A stretch of DNA of 64,000 nucleotides from the NCBI RefSeq assembly GCF_900111035.1, contig NZ_FOFU01000002.1, positions 434,001 to 498,000 of the forward strand. Reading direction: 5' to 3'. Below the pieces are notes generated by a model. The model searched no databases. It was not told the origin of the DNA and saw only the letters and a list, made by a program, of their open reading frames with translations. This document shows, piece after piece, positions 8,526-16,451 of the stretch. Position numbers and translations under genes: made by a program. This DNA comes from Treponema bryantii. GTDB taxonomy: Bacteria > Spirochaetota > Spirochaetia > Treponematales > Treponemataceae. Every line of letters starts with the position of its first letter. Within the stretch, counting starts at the first letter, position 1.

Positions 8526-9391
8526 AAGTCTTTTATCAATTTGTCAAAAATCCCTTTTACCCTATCCTCTGGATTTCCATGCAGGAACTCATGCCAGAAC
8601 TCGAACGTTGTTATAACATTTGACGCCGCAATATGTTTTTTTATAAGCTCAGGATTTATGACTTTTCCAGAAATCTCTTTTACGGCATTGGTATACATAT
8701 TAAGAATTTTATCCAAATCAATCTGAATGCCATCAGCTCCGAGTCTGCTCATAAAGAAACTCAAGTCTTCGGAAGCTCCGCCTATAGCAACGTTCTGCCA
8801 GTCGCAGACGCAGATTCTTCCATCATCAGTTTTTAATAAATTATCCCAATGAAAATCTCCGTGAATCAAAACTCTGTCTTCATTATTATGCCAGCAGATT
8901 ATTTCATTTATCTTTTCAGCGATAGGATTCAATGACTCTTCATCAAAAACTTTTGGATGCTCATTCAGAACACTTCTCCAACCGTTGAGACAGTAATCAA
9001 CACGTTCTTTATCTAAAGGCTCTTTTCTGTTCTTCTTCAGAAACTCAGGGATTTTATCATTATGAATCTTCGCTAAGGTATTAATGATTTTTTGAAGCTC
9101 ACCATCAGAATTGGAACGTTCAAGCGAAACATATTTTTTCATAAGAATGATTATCTCATCATCAGATAATTCCACACTTAATATTTCCGGGAGATATTCA
9201 GACGAAGTATTCATTTTGCTCTGATAGAACAAGGCCTCTTTTTGATATGTGTCGAACATATCGTTCTTTAACATATCCCTCTGAACATGTTTTAAGATTT
9301 GTTCGCCATTGATTTCATATACATTTGCGCCGCTTTGGCCCACCCTGATTTCTGAAACTTTATTTCCTGATAAATACTTTTTGATGTCCAA
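8489..9391 (-). CDS. APH-family phosphotransferase
   Basis: A 300-residue aminoglycoside-phosphotransferase/choline-kinase-like protein. The catalytic loop is HGDFHWDNLL (His177-Leu186, Asp179 as base) and the metal-binding Asp is in CDWQN (Asp197). The N-lobe Lys/Glu pair is plausible (ILKH; EALF). The substrate could be an antibiotic, a choline-like compound or a sugar; the sequence does not decide. It starts 4 bp after a small membrane protein gene and is likely cotranscribed with it. Confidence 0.85.
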   Translation of the reverse strand: MDIKKYLSGNKVSEIRVGQSGANVYEINGEQILKHVQRDMLKNDMFDTYQKEALFYQSKMNTSSEYLPEILSVELSDDEIIILMKKYVSLERSNSDGELQKIINTLAKIHNDKIPEFLKKNRKEPLDKERVDYCLNGWRSVLNEHPKVFDEESLNPIAEKINEIICWHNNEDRVLIHGDFHWDNLLKTDDGRICVCDWQNVAIGGASEDLSFFMSRLGADGIQIDLDKILNMYTNAVKEISGKVINPELIKKHIAASNVITTFEFWHEFLHGNPEDRVKGIFDKLIKDFQTVNTSCTSSM

Positions 9392-9395
9392 AATA

Positions 9396-9677
9396 TTATT
9401 TCCTTCTTATTATGTTTAATATAGAAAAAGGCAAACTGAATAGCCCGATAACGATAAATGCTATTCCCATTACAAAACCAGTTTTTTCCTTAATACCAGA
9501 CACCATCATAATACCGGCAAAGAGGATCATCAATGAGTTTAATATAAGAGTCTTAGGATATCGTTTTACCTTTTCTTCTTCAGATGCATCTTTTTTTAAA
9601 ACTGGAACAACATTAATCATTTCCAGAATAAAAAGAACAACAATTGCAGAAAAACCTAACCAAAAACAAATATTCAT
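9396..9677 (-). CDS. Small membrane protein, three transmembrane segments
   Basis: The 93-residue protein has hydrophobic segments at about 4-24, 45-62 and 68-88, separated by a charged loop KKDASEEEKVKRYPK. It is followed 4 bp later by the APH-like gene. I do not recognise the family. Confidence 0.65.
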   Translation of the reverse strand: MNICFWLGFSAIVVLFILEMINVVPVLKKDASEEEKVKRYPKTLILNSLMILFAGIMMVSGIKEKTGFVMGIAFIVIGLFSLPFSILNIIRRK

Positions 9678-9726
9678 TTTTAACTCCTAATCTATTATAA
9701 CATATTTTATAATCGAAATTGGAAAT

Positions 9727-9753
9727 ATTCGTATAGATCTATTCTTTCATTTT
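9727..9753 (+). promoter_or_regulatory. Upstream element GTATAGATCTAT, copy B
   Basis: Second copy of the upstream block seen at 6732 and 28886. In this copy the core ATAGATCTAT is a perfect palindrome. It precedes a remnant of the same gene head at 9779. Confidence 0.55.
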
Positions 9754-9778
9754 ACTGATTTGAAGATTATCATATAAT

Positions 9779-9817
9779 TATGATTCCGCAGATACCTATG
9801 GTTTGAGCTATAAGAAA
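9779..9817 (+). pseudogene. Remnant of the glycosidase-like gene head
   Basis: Thirteen codons read YDSADTYGLSYKK, matching YDSPEVYGLNYQEK of the intact protein at 28939. The first 25 or so codons are deleted, so the upstream block runs directly into this segment. No open frame continues. Confidence 0.55.
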
Positions 9818-9882
9818 TGCATCGTTTTACCCTTTTCTTATACTCTGCATACTCGTCGCCATAAAGTGTGGAAGTACAGGCG

Positions 9883-10932
9883 TCATACTAAAACCCTCAC
9901 ATAAAAAGTACCGCTACCACTTCCCTGCTTTTTTATTTTGCCGGAATCGCAAAGTTGCTTAAGGGCTTTTTCTATGGTCTGACGAGCTAAAGATGGGCAC
10001 TCTTCCTGTATGTCACTTTTTGTAAATTTTCCAAGACGAGAGCTCGTTACCTTTTCAACCATTTCAAGAGCAGAAAGCTTATCATCAATAAGATTAAGGC
10101 GTTCTTCAAAATCGCGATAAGCAGAAAGAATAATTCCTAAAAGATATTTTACAAAAGAAGTGTTGTCATTTTTACCTTCGTTCCATTTTTCTGAACTTTG
10201 TTCCAGAACATCATAATAAGTGTCTTTTGTTTTTTCGATCTTCTTCTCAAGACTTATGTATTTACAGACAACAAAGCCGGAACGATAAAGCAGAAGCGTT
10301 GTAAGAAGTCTGGACATACGACCGTTACCATCATTAAAAGGATGAATACACAAAAAATCCTTGATGAAATTTATGATTAACAGGAGAGGTTCTATTTCAC
10401 CAAGCCCCATCGCTTTATTAAATGTATCGCAAAGCTCCTGAACTGCACCCGGTGTTTCAACAGGAGAAAGCGGTGTAAAAAGAGTACGAGAAGTTCCGTC
10501 CGCAAAATTGGCAACAATATAATTCTGCGTGTTTTTTAACTTTCCTCCAAAATCAGGATTAGAATACTGATACAAATATTTATGGAGCTGCAGAATGTAA
10601 TTTGGAGTAACAGGAATATATTCATAGTTTTCATGAACAATATTTAGAACATCCCTGTAACCCATAATTTCTTTTTCATCGCGGTTGCGTGGAGTAGTCT
10701 TGTCCTGAACCAGTTGCTTGATTCGAGTGTTTGTAGAAACAATACCTTCTATTTTATTTGAGCTTTCGGTGCTCTGGATTTTGGCAATTTCAACAAGTTT
10801 TTCCAGCTTGTCTTTTTTCTGTCGCACAAATAATTCCTGTCGGCCTTTGTATTCATGAATTTTTGCAATATACCCAAGCACTTCGGTATCAACTGTGCAA
10901 TTTGAAAGCTTTGAATAATTAAAACTTCGCAT
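9883..10932 (-). CDS. Fic-domain protein with N-terminal inhibitory helix and C-terminal winged helix
   Basis: The Fic motif HPFNDGNGRMSR (His197-Arg208) is intact, predicting AMP transfer from ATP to a hydroxyl side chain of a target protein. The (S/T)xxxE(G/N) inhibitory motif is at Ser58-Gly63 (SNKIEG), so this is a class II, self-inhibited enzyme. The last 90 residues (SRLGKFTKSDIQEECPSL, then KALKQLCDSGKIKKQG) form a winged helix. An inverted repeat cluster lies just upstream (10931-10999), suggesting self-repression. Confidence 0.92.
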   Translation of the reverse strand: MRSFNYSKLSNCTVDTEVLGYIAKIHEYKGRQELFVRQKKDKLEKLVEIAKIQSTESSNKIEGIVSTNTRIKQLVQDKTTPRNRDEKEIMGYRDVLNIVHENYEYIPVTPNYILQLHKYLYQYSNPDFGGKLKNTQNYIVANFADGTSRTLFTPLSPVETPGAVQELCDTFNKAMGLGEIEPLLLIINFIKDFLCIHPFNDGNGRMSRLLTTLLLYRSGFVVCKYISLEKKIEKTKDTYYDVLEQSSEKWNEGKNDNTSFVKYLLGIILSAYRDFEERLNLIDDKLSALEMVEKVTSSRLGKFTKSDIQEECPSLARQTIEKALKQLCDSGKIKKQGSGSGTFYVRVLV

Positions 10933-10999
10933 CTCCTACAAGACCTCTTTATCTCCTATTTTAGTGCTATAAATAGGAGATGTCAACAAAAGGTAGGAG
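10931..10999. promoter_or_regulatory. Operator cluster of the fic gene
   Basis: Arms ATCTCCTATTT (10951-10961) and AAATAGGAGAT (10971-10981) form an 11-bp perfect inverted repeat with a 9-base spacer. The half-site ATCTCCTA is repeated at 10931-10938, at the start codon, and as GTAGGAGA near 10992. Four half-sites in 69 bp next to a gene encoding a winged helix point to autoregulation. Confidence 0.6.
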
Positions 11000-11031
11000 A
11001 AAGCTGAATTTACTCAATAGTCTCGATAAAA

Positions 11032-11067
11032 AAGACCGGCATGCCTCAAATGAAGTATACCGGTCTT
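11032..11067 (-). terminator. Rho-independent terminator of the small HTH gene
   Basis: Read on the minus strand, AAGACCGG (11067-11060) and CCGGTCTT (11039-11032) form an 8-bp stem, extended by further pairing inside the loop, followed by a T run. It lies 17 bp after the stop of the gene at 11084. Confidence 0.8.
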
Positions 11068-11083
11068 ACAGGTATTTATGCCG

Positions 11084-11266
11084 TTATTTTTTAGCCGGCT
11101 CCCACTTACACCTTACAGGTGACATAATTGAGCCATCTTTCTTCATTTCTGCAAAAGCCTTATCAACAACCTTGCGGTCTAGTCCGGTCAACTCAGCAAC
11201 CTTTCCTGCATTCAATGGTTCTCCGGCCTTTTTAATGGCATCTAATATTGTTTCCTTTTCAGTCAT
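11084..11266 (-). CDS. Small winged-helix DNA-binding protein
   Basis: A 60-residue protein: ETILDAIKKAGEPLNAGKVA, ELTGLDRKVVDKAFAEMKKD and the wing GSIMSPVRCKWEPAKK make one winged HTH. The family is common in anaerobes as a stand-alone small protein. Its ATG lies inside the last codons of the truncated TetR gene (ATGACTGA overlap), so it is translated with it. Confidence 0.8.
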   Translation of the reverse strand: MTEKETILDAIKKAGEPLNAGKVAELTGLDRKVVDKAFAEMKKDGSIMSPVRCKWEPAKK

Positions 11267-11714
11267 GGCAATATATTTTTACATACATCATTTCCTCGTG
11301 GGTTAGCTTCCGATTTCCATTGACAGAAAGAATGTACTTTTCCAGAGCAGCGCAATTTATTTCATTCATATATCGTATAAATGAATCGTAACCCGAAGTG
11401 TGCAGCAGGAGATTCACAAGATATTCTTTATTTTCTTTATACAAACGTGCTCCATCATAAAGCGTTTGCTTCCACGGATAACCATCTGCCCCAATCTGAT
11501 TCATGATGTCTGCAACAGCTCTGGTGTGTTCCCATGCAATAAGATCATATTTATCTTTAAAATGGCGGTAAAAGGTTGCCGGTGAATATCCGCAGTTGTC
11601 TACAATCTCTTGTATTGTAATCTTATCAATAGTCTTTTTCGCAGCAAGCTCCTGAAAAGAAGCTGTTAAAATTTCTTTTGGCGTTTGTCTTTTCATATCT
11701 GATTTTTCATCCAC
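11259..11714 (-). pseudogene. TetR-family regulator, C-terminus lost
   Basis: The N-terminal HTH is intact (IDKITIQEIVDNCGYSPATFYRHFKDKYDLI), and the effector domain runs as far as EEMMYVKIYCHD, then stops. Members of this TetR group usually run to about 185-190 residues, so about 40 residues are missing. The break coincides exactly with the start of the small HTH gene, as if that gene had replaced the TetR tail. It could still bind DNA. The Met at 11696 is an alternative start. Confidence 0.7.
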
Positions 11715-11916
11715 TCAATATTCATCAGAATAAAATCTTTTACATCGCGCTCAAGATTTAATTCCTATTGAATTTCTTTTAGATCTTACAGCATCATTTT
11801 GTGATATTCTTAAATTATTATTTGAAATTAAGGTTCCGATTTTATAAATTGTATTACTTCTAGATTCAAATTTCAAACTTTTTATTCCCAAAAGAAAACT
11901 TGTGATCTTGTTTCTT

Positions 11917-12042
11917 CTATTCGATTAATAGTTTTATATTGTCGACTACGAAATCAATTTCTTCATCAGTTGCCTTTTCTATAAAATCGCAGTTTCTTTG
12001 TTTCCAATCGAGATTCTTTATTTGGTCACTAAGAATACAACC
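11917..12042 (-). pseudogene. C-terminal remnant of a PemK/MazF-type toxin
   Basis: A 41-codon frame reads GCILSDQIKNLDWKQRNC... and ends with a TAG. The LSDQ(I/V)K(N/S)LDW block followed by a helix is the C-terminus of one MazF/PemK endoribonuclease branch. It has no start of its own: its first 14 bases overlap the end of the GNAT gene. It is a tail fragment, not an active toxin. Confidence 0.6.
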
Positions 12043-12616
12043 ATTTATTGAATGATAATCTAATACCCCAATAATCTTTATAAGCAAAGTTATCTATACC
12101 AATTAAAAGTTCAGTAGTTTTTTTGAATCCGATTTTTTCGAAAGCAGCCTGGCGCTCAACGGCATACAAAGGGATTTTTGTTATTATTTTATCTGTATCA
12201 AATAGCTCGTAAGCAGGAGGAACAATTAAACCTGCAATACTTTGAATAACCTCTGCAGTTTCGAATTCAGATTTCAAATCAAGTCTGAGAACTCCTGTGT
12301 GATTGAAATAATCTTCGGCTGTACGATGAAACAATTCTATTGTGCCGATAGCGGTATTGCTCTTTTTTTCAACGATGGCCCAGCGTACAAAATATTTTTC
12401 TTTGTACGAATACAGCCAAAATTGAATTGCTTCATTCATTCGTTCAATTGTGGAATAATAAAAGTTGTCACCATGGCAATTGTCGCTGTTAAAAAATGGC
12501 AGCGCGTTTTTATCGCTGTAAACTTTCAGCAAATCATTTGCATCTTCGGGTGTTACAAAGCGCAAGAGATAATCGCTGTTTTCAAATACTGGAACTTCTT
12601 CGTATACGGGCTTCAT
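12029..12616 (-). CDS. GNAT N-acetyltransferase, RimJ/RimL-like, with altered C-terminus
   Basis: A 195-residue protein: YLLRFVTPEDANDLLKVYSD opens a RimJ-like acetyltransferase, with IGTIELFHR as the central strand and AVERQAAFEKIGFKKTTELL as the acetyl-CoA binding end. After KDYWGIR the sequence runs into a MazF-tail fragment in another frame, so the final ten residues (LSFNKWLYS) were probably acquired at a deletion junction. Substrate unknown. Confidence 0.75.
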   Translation of the reverse strand: MKPVYEEVPVFENSDYLLRFVTPEDANDLLKVYSDKNALPFFNSDNCHGDNFYYSTIERMNEAIQFWLYSYKEKYFVRWAIVEKKSNTAIGTIELFHRTAEDYFNHTGVLRLDLKSEFETAEVIQSIAGLIVPPAYELFDTDKIITKIPLYAVERQAAFEKIGFKKTTELLIGIDNFAYKDYWGIRLSFNKWLYS

Positions 12617-12730
12617 TGTTTTCTCCTTATCAATAAATTAAGGGAAATTTTCCTCTAATTTCCCTTATTTCCCTCTATTAATTATTCATATCTAGAATAA
12701 ACTTTTTATTAATATATTTCGTTATCAAAG

Positions 12731-12789
12731 CGTTAGCGATGGGAGCCCCTGGCCGACCGCAGGCGAAGCCGAGGACGGTGAGCGCCCAA
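12731..12789. repeat. GC-rich intergenic island of unknown origin
   Basis: About 55 bases of strikingly high G+C (cores GGGAGCCCCTGGCCGACCGC and GGCGAAGCCGAGGACGGTGA) sit in an AT-rich intergenic region between the GNAT and RidA genes. No frame in it looks like a gene. It may be a dispersed repeat, but no second copy occurs in this window. Confidence 0.35.
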
Positions 12790-12799
12790 ATACTTTTCA

Positions 12800-12828
12800 T
12801 TGACTATACCGTTCCTGACTGCTATTAT
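12800..12828 (+). promoter_or_regulatory. Sigma70 promoter of ridA
   Basis: TTGACT (12800-12805), a 17-base spacer and TATTAT (12823-12828), about 40 bp before the ridA start codon. Confidence 0.75.
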
Positions 12829-12870
12829 AACCCTACCTATACAATAGGCAAATAAAAAAAAGAGGACTAT

Positions 12871-13245
12871 ATGAAAACAATCGAAACAAAAACTGCACCG
12901 GCAGCAATCGGACCTTATTCACAGGCAATTCTTGCAAACGGATTTCTTTATACTTCGGGACAGATTCCGCTCAATCCTGAAACTGGAACAATCGAAGGAT
13001 CTTCTATCGAGGCTCAGGCTGAACAGGCTATAAAGAACCTCGGCGAAATTCTTAAAGCCGCAGGAACAGACTTTTCTAAAGTTGTAAAGACTACCTGCTT
13101 CCTCGCCCACATTTCAGACTTCGCTGCCTTCAATGCAGTTTATGAAAAGTACTTTGTTTCAAAGCCTGCACGCAGTTGTTTTGAAGTTGCAGCTCTTCCA
13201 AAAGGCGCGCTTGTTGAAATTGAAGCTGTAGCTGTTGTAGAGTGA
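12871..13245 (+). CDS. ridA: RidA family enamine/imine deaminase
   Basis: A 124-residue YjgF/YER057c/UK114 protein: APAAIGPYSQAI, LYTSGQIPLNP, and the catalytic Arg in SKPARSCFEVAALPKGALVEIE are all present. RidA hydrolyses reactive 2-aminoacrylate-type enamines from PLP enzymes. RBS AGAGGA. It has its own promoter. Two further copies of its last 15 or so codons exist as fragments at 14877 and 17890. Confidence 0.95.
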   Translation: MKTIETKTAPAAIGPYSQAILANGFLYTSGQIPLNPETGTIEGSSIEAQAEQAIKNLGEILKAAGTDFSKVVKTTCFLAHISDFAAFNAVYEKYFVSKPARSCFEVAALPKGALVEIEAVAVVE

Positions 13246-13246
13246 T

Positions 13247-13288
13247 GCAACCGGCTGGTGCGATGTCTGTAAGGGATGGGAAGAATGA
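13247..13288 (+). pseudogene. YbaK C-terminal tail fragment
   Basis: Fourteen codons, ATGWCDVCKGWEE and a stop, are identical in protein to the end of the intact YbaK-like gene at 41729-42202, with about 37 of 42 bases matching. It lies two bases after the ridA stop codon. Confidence 0.85.
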
Positions 13289-13291
13289 TTA

Positions 13292-13558
13292 TTATATCCA
13301 CACACTTATAAACTTTTTAGTAATCATGATTTTGCCGTACTCTGTTGTAATTGGATAGGCATCGCCAAAGTCTATCATCTTTCCTGAATCATCAAATACT
13401 TTTCGATCTTTTACAAGCAGGGCTTTCTGTCTTAGATTGCCATTTTCATTGATTTCCAGAATTAGAATCGCATTGTCACCTGAGTTTGATTTTCTTTTTA
13501 TGAGGACTTTTACTCCGTTTTTTATTTCAATCCATTTATCAAAAATTATATTATCCAT
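13292..13558 (-). CDS. Hypothetical protein, 88 residues
   Basis: A beta-rich short protein (FDKWIEIKNGVKVLIKRKSN, then LILEINENGNLRQKALLV). No signal peptide, no motif I recognise. It sits between ridA and a GNAT gene, 35 bp after the latter on the same strand. Confidence 0.5.
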   Translation of the reverse strand: MDNIIFDKWIEIKNGVKVLIKRKSNSGDNAILILEINENGNLRQKALLVKDRKVFDDSGKMIDFGDAYPITTEYGKIMITKKFISVWI

Positions 13559-13593
13559 AAACTATACTTTCTGTACTTCAATTATTTAGAATG

Positions 13594-14097
13594 CTATATA
13601 TTTTTGCTTAAACGAAGCATATAAAATTTTTCTGTTTCATTCTCATTACTTTGAAAAGAAAAATCTATATTTTTAAAACCCATTTTTATCCAGAATAAAA
13701 TTGCTGCAGAATTTTTCAAATCAACATTCAGTACTATTCTATTAAACCCTGAATTTTTCCATTCGGTCTCAAGAAGAGTATAGATTTCCTTACCATATCC
13801 TTTTCCATGAAATTTTTTATCTTCAAAAAAATCTCCAAGAAAAATAGTATCAGCAGACATAAATTTTTCGTAATATTGAACGTATACACAAGGTTCTTTG
13901 CTTTCAGTCAGTCTGAAGCCAATAAAATGATTGTTTTCTAATACCCCATTTTCTGGTATTGACGGATTTTTTATATCAGCATCGTACTCAAAATCTGAAT
14001 CATATCCATTGAAACTACATATATATCTTATTGAATCTATCAAGCACTTATAATCTTTTATATTTTCTTTAGTTATTGTTTCTTTATAAAATTTCAT
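13594..14097 (-). CDS. GNAT family N-acetyltransferase
   Basis: A 167-residue acetyltransferase. GKGYGKEIYTLLETEWKNSG is the acetyl-CoA pyrophosphate-binding loop and helix, LNVDLKNSAAILFWIKMGFKN the following strand and helix of motif B. Substrate unknown; probably transcribed with the hypothetical gene downstream. Confidence 0.85.
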   Translation of the reverse strand: MKFYKETITKENIKDYKCLIDSIRYICSFNGYDSDFEYDADIKNPSIPENGVLENNHFIGFRLTESKEPCVYVQYYEKFMSADTIFLGDFFEDKKFHGKGYGKEIYTLLETEWKNSGFNRIVLNVDLKNSAAILFWIKMGFKNIDFSFQSNENETEKFYMLRLSKNI

Positions 14098-14266
14098 TGA
14101 TACCTCTGAGAGATAATACTTTACATCATTCTGATTGCGTCGTTTTTTATTTATACCAAATTCTTCTTAAAACTGATATATCATCATTTACAGAAATCTC
14201 TTATTTCTATAATGCAAAGAATTATTTAAAAAACTAGACTCTTACATTTTAATTGATTACTTTTTA

Positions 14267-14278
14267 ATTGTATACAAT
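14267..14278. promoter_or_regulatory. Palindrome ATTGTATACAAT upstream of the peroxidase gene
   Basis: A 12-bp perfect palindrome 22 bp before the glutathione peroxidase start codon, directly followed by AT-rich promoter-like sequence (TATTATATAAG). It could be the operator of a GntR- or Fur-type repressor; the binder is unknown. Confidence 0.45.
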
Positions 14279-14299
14279 CTATTATATAAGGGGTATTTT

Positions 14300-14845
14300 A
14301 TGACAATTTATGATTTTATCGTACAAGACAAAGATGGAAAGAAAGTTAGCCTTTCTGAATACAAGGGAAAAACTGTTCTTATTATTAACACTGCTACAAC
14401 ATGTGGATTCACTCCGCAGTATGCAAACCTTCAGGACTTATATAGCCGCTACCAGGATAAAGGATTTGTAATTTTAGACTTCCCTTGTGATCAGTTTGGA
14501 CATCAGGCTCCGGGAAGTGACAATGAGATTCATCAATTCTGTACATCCCGTTTTGGTATAAAGTTTCCTATGTTCCACAAAATTGAAGTAAACGGTGAAA
14601 ATGAAGAGCCGCTTTTTAAATATCTGAAATCACAGAAAGGTTTTAAAGGCTTTGATATGAATAATACTCTTGCCAAAGCCATAGCTTTCCAGCTTAAGCT
14701 CAAGGATCCAGATTATGAAAAGAATGCTGATATCAAATGGAACTTTACAAAATTCCTTATTGATAAAACCGGCACTGTTGTTGAGCGCTACGAGCCAACT
14801 GCCAGTATGGAAAAACTGGAAGATGATATCAAGCAGATTCTTTAG
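14300..14845 (+). CDS. Glutathione peroxidase family thiol peroxidase
   Basis: A 181-residue protein with the peroxidatic Cys35 in NTATTCGFTPQ, the FPCDQFGHQAPGS block and the late KWNFTKFLID, so the catalytic Cys-Gln-Trp set is present. Bacterial members of this type usually use thioredoxin and reduce organic hydroperoxides. RBS AAGGGG. Monocistronic, with a palindromic operator upstream. Confidence 0.93.
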   Translation: MTIYDFIVQDKDGKKVSLSEYKGKTVLIINTATTCGFTPQYANLQDLYSRYQDKGFVILDFPCDQFGHQAPGSDNEIHQFCTSRFGIKFPMFHKIEVNGENEEPLFKYLKSQKGFKGFDMNNTLAKAIAFQLKLKDPDYEKNADIKWNFTKFLIDKTGTVVERYEPTASMEKLEDDIKQIL

Positions 14846-14876
14846 TAATTCTTAATGGTGGAAGTGAACACCACAG

Positions 14877-14924
14877 CCAGAAAAAGCACTTGTTGAAATC
14901 GAACCCTTGGCTATTGTAGAGTGA
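14877..14924 (+). pseudogene. RidA C-terminal tail fragment, copy 1
   Basis: Sixteen codons PEKALVEIEPLAIVE and a TGA match the end of RidA (PKGALVEIEAVAVVE). It lies 32 bp after the peroxidase stop, with no upstream frame of its own. Confidence 0.8.
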
Positions 14925-14932
14925 GATTCAGG

Positions 14933-15661
14933 TTAGGCTAGAATCTCACCGTTTCGCGAAATCACAACAACTCGCCATGGAAGGAATTTTCCGCTGGCTT
15001 TTAAGGCTTCGGTTGCAGCACGCTCAAGACCTCCACAACAATGTACTTCCATACGAACGATTGTAATGCTTTTGATGCTGTTGTTACTGATTATTTGAGT
15101 GAGCTTTTCTGTGTAATCACCTTCATCAAGTTTTGGACAGCCAATCAGAGTAATATGATTTTTGATAAAGTCACGATGGAAGGCCGCATAGGCATAAGCT
15201 GTACAGTCTGCCGCAATTAAGAGATTTGCGTTTTCAAAGAAAGGTGCTTGTGTCGGCAAAAGTTTTATCTGAACTGGCCACTGCATAAGTTCACTTGGAA
15301 CTGTGTGATTATCATAACTTTCAGAAGATTCATTCCGATTAAAAGTATGCATTGCGCTGCCAGGACATCCTCCTGCATGAGCATGTGCCATATGACCGGC
15401 TCCGCCTTCATTCTGAGCTGCTAAAATCTGTTTTCTCATTTCTACAGCTTCAGGACTATAAGCCGCGCTTTCGCGCTCTTCAATTGTGATTGCATCTGCA
15501 GGACATGCTGGAAGACAATCCCCAAATCCATCACAAAAATCATCTCGCAAGAGATGAGCTTTTCCATTCTCCATAACAATCGCATTTTCATGACATGCAG
15601 AAGCACATAATCCACACCCAGTACATTTTTCTTCATCAATCTTTACAATCTTTCTAATCAT
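14933..15661 (-). CDS. Ferredoxin-type iron-sulfur protein
   Basis: The 242-residue protein starts with a ferredoxin fold. Cluster 1 is CTGCGLCASAC (Cys13, 16, 19, 23). Cluster 2 is CDGFGDCLPAC, where the second Cys is replaced by Phe46, so only three Cys of the usual four are present. The C-terminal half has a Rossmann-like part with a HCCGG motif. This family commonly sits next to a Crp/Fnr regulator and a NifX-like protein, as here, and is linked to anaerobic nitrogen-oxide or redox stress. Divergent from the regulator gene. Confidence 0.8.
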   Translation of the reverse strand: MIRKIVKIDEEKCTGCGLCASACHENAIVMENGKAHLLRDDFCDGFGDCLPACPADAITIEERESAAYSPEAVEMRKQILAAQNEGGAGHMAHAHAGGCPGSAMHTFNRNESSESYDNHTVPSELMQWPVQIKLLPTQAPFFENANLLIAADCTAYAYAAFHRDFIKNHITLIGCPKLDEGDYTEKLTQIISNNSIKSITIVRMEVHCCGGLERAATEALKASGKFLPWRVVVISRNGEILA

Positions 15662-15710
15662 TTCAAAACCTCACTATGGAAATCATAACAAAGATACTAA
15701 ATAAAGAATG

Positions 15711-15725
15711 TTGTTAAAACAACAA
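15711..15725. promoter_or_regulatory. TTGTT-N5-AACAA operator between ferredoxin and Crp/Fnr genes
   Basis: A perfect inverted repeat TTGTTAAAACAACAA of 15 bp lies in the 85-bp divergent region, 21 bp before the regulator's likely start. It has the shape of a Crp/Fnr-family box, so the regulator at 15747 probably controls both directions. Confidence 0.55.
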
Positions 15726-15746
15726 AATGCGATTATTATAAATAAT

Positions 15747-16406
15747 ATGGAAAATCAGGTTCTTCTGAAAAATCCGCTTTTCTCTGGAATTAAGGAAACA
15801 AAACTTCCTGCCGTTCTGGAATTTCTATCTGCAAGCGAGCACGACTTTATTAAGGGTGAATCAGTTTTTCATTCGGGCACTGTAACCAACCAGATTGGAA
15901 TTGTTCTTGAAGGACGAGTTCAGATTGAGAGCAATGATTTCTGGGGAAACAAAACTATTTTGGATAGTCTTGGAAAAGGAAAAGTTTTTGCAGAAACTTA
16001 TGTACTTACAAAAGTTCCTCTGATGGTTGATGTTGTTGCGACTCAGGATTCAAAAATCCTTCTGCTTCAGATTGACAATCTGGGCCTTGGCAAAAATTCA
16101 TTCTCTCAAATCATTACAAAAAATATCCTTGGAATCTCAATGAAGAAAAACCTTCACCTCTCCCAGCGGATTTTCCATACAAGTTCAAAAACAATTCGCG
16201 GCAGACTTTTATCATATCTTTCTTCTCAGGTTCCAGCCAAAGCACCCGCCGCTGAGTTTGACATTCCCTTTGATCGTCAGCAGCTAGCCGACTATCTTGA
16301 AGTTGACCGCTCTGCCCTTTCCGCCGAACTCAGCAAAATGAAAGCCGATGGCCTGATTGATTACTGGAAAAATCATTTTAAGCTGCTGTCTGGAGTTGAA
16401 AATTGA
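15747..16406 (+). CDS. Crp/Fnr family transcriptional regulator
   Basis: The N-terminal cyclic-nucleotide-binding fold (KGESVFHSGTVTNQIGIVLEGRVQI) and C-terminal HTH (FDRQQLADYLEVDRSALSAELSKM) are clear. I start at MENQVLLKN, since an in-frame ATG 39 bp upstream would place the operator inside the gene. There is no N-terminal Cys cluster, so it is not an Fnr-type oxygen sensor; the HcpR/DNR group, sometimes haem-based, is possible. Confidence 0.88.
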   Translation: MENQVLLKNPLFSGIKETKLPAVLEFLSASEHDFIKGESVFHSGTVTNQIGIVLEGRVQIESNDFWGNKTILDSLGKGKVFAETYVLTKVPLMVDVVATQDSKILLLQIDNLGLGKNSFSQIITKNILGISMKKNLHLSQRIFHTSSKTIRGRLLSYLSSQVPAKAPAAEFDIPFDRQQLADYLEVDRSALSAELSKMKADGLIDYWKNHFKLLSGVEN

Positions 16407-16451
16407 GCATATGACGGGTAAACTAGTAAACAAATAATAAAGATGTACAAT

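Noticed and set aside
8489-9391. Confident call as an aminoglycoside-resistance gene.
   Set aside because: The APH fold covers many kinases; no residue pattern identifies the substrate.
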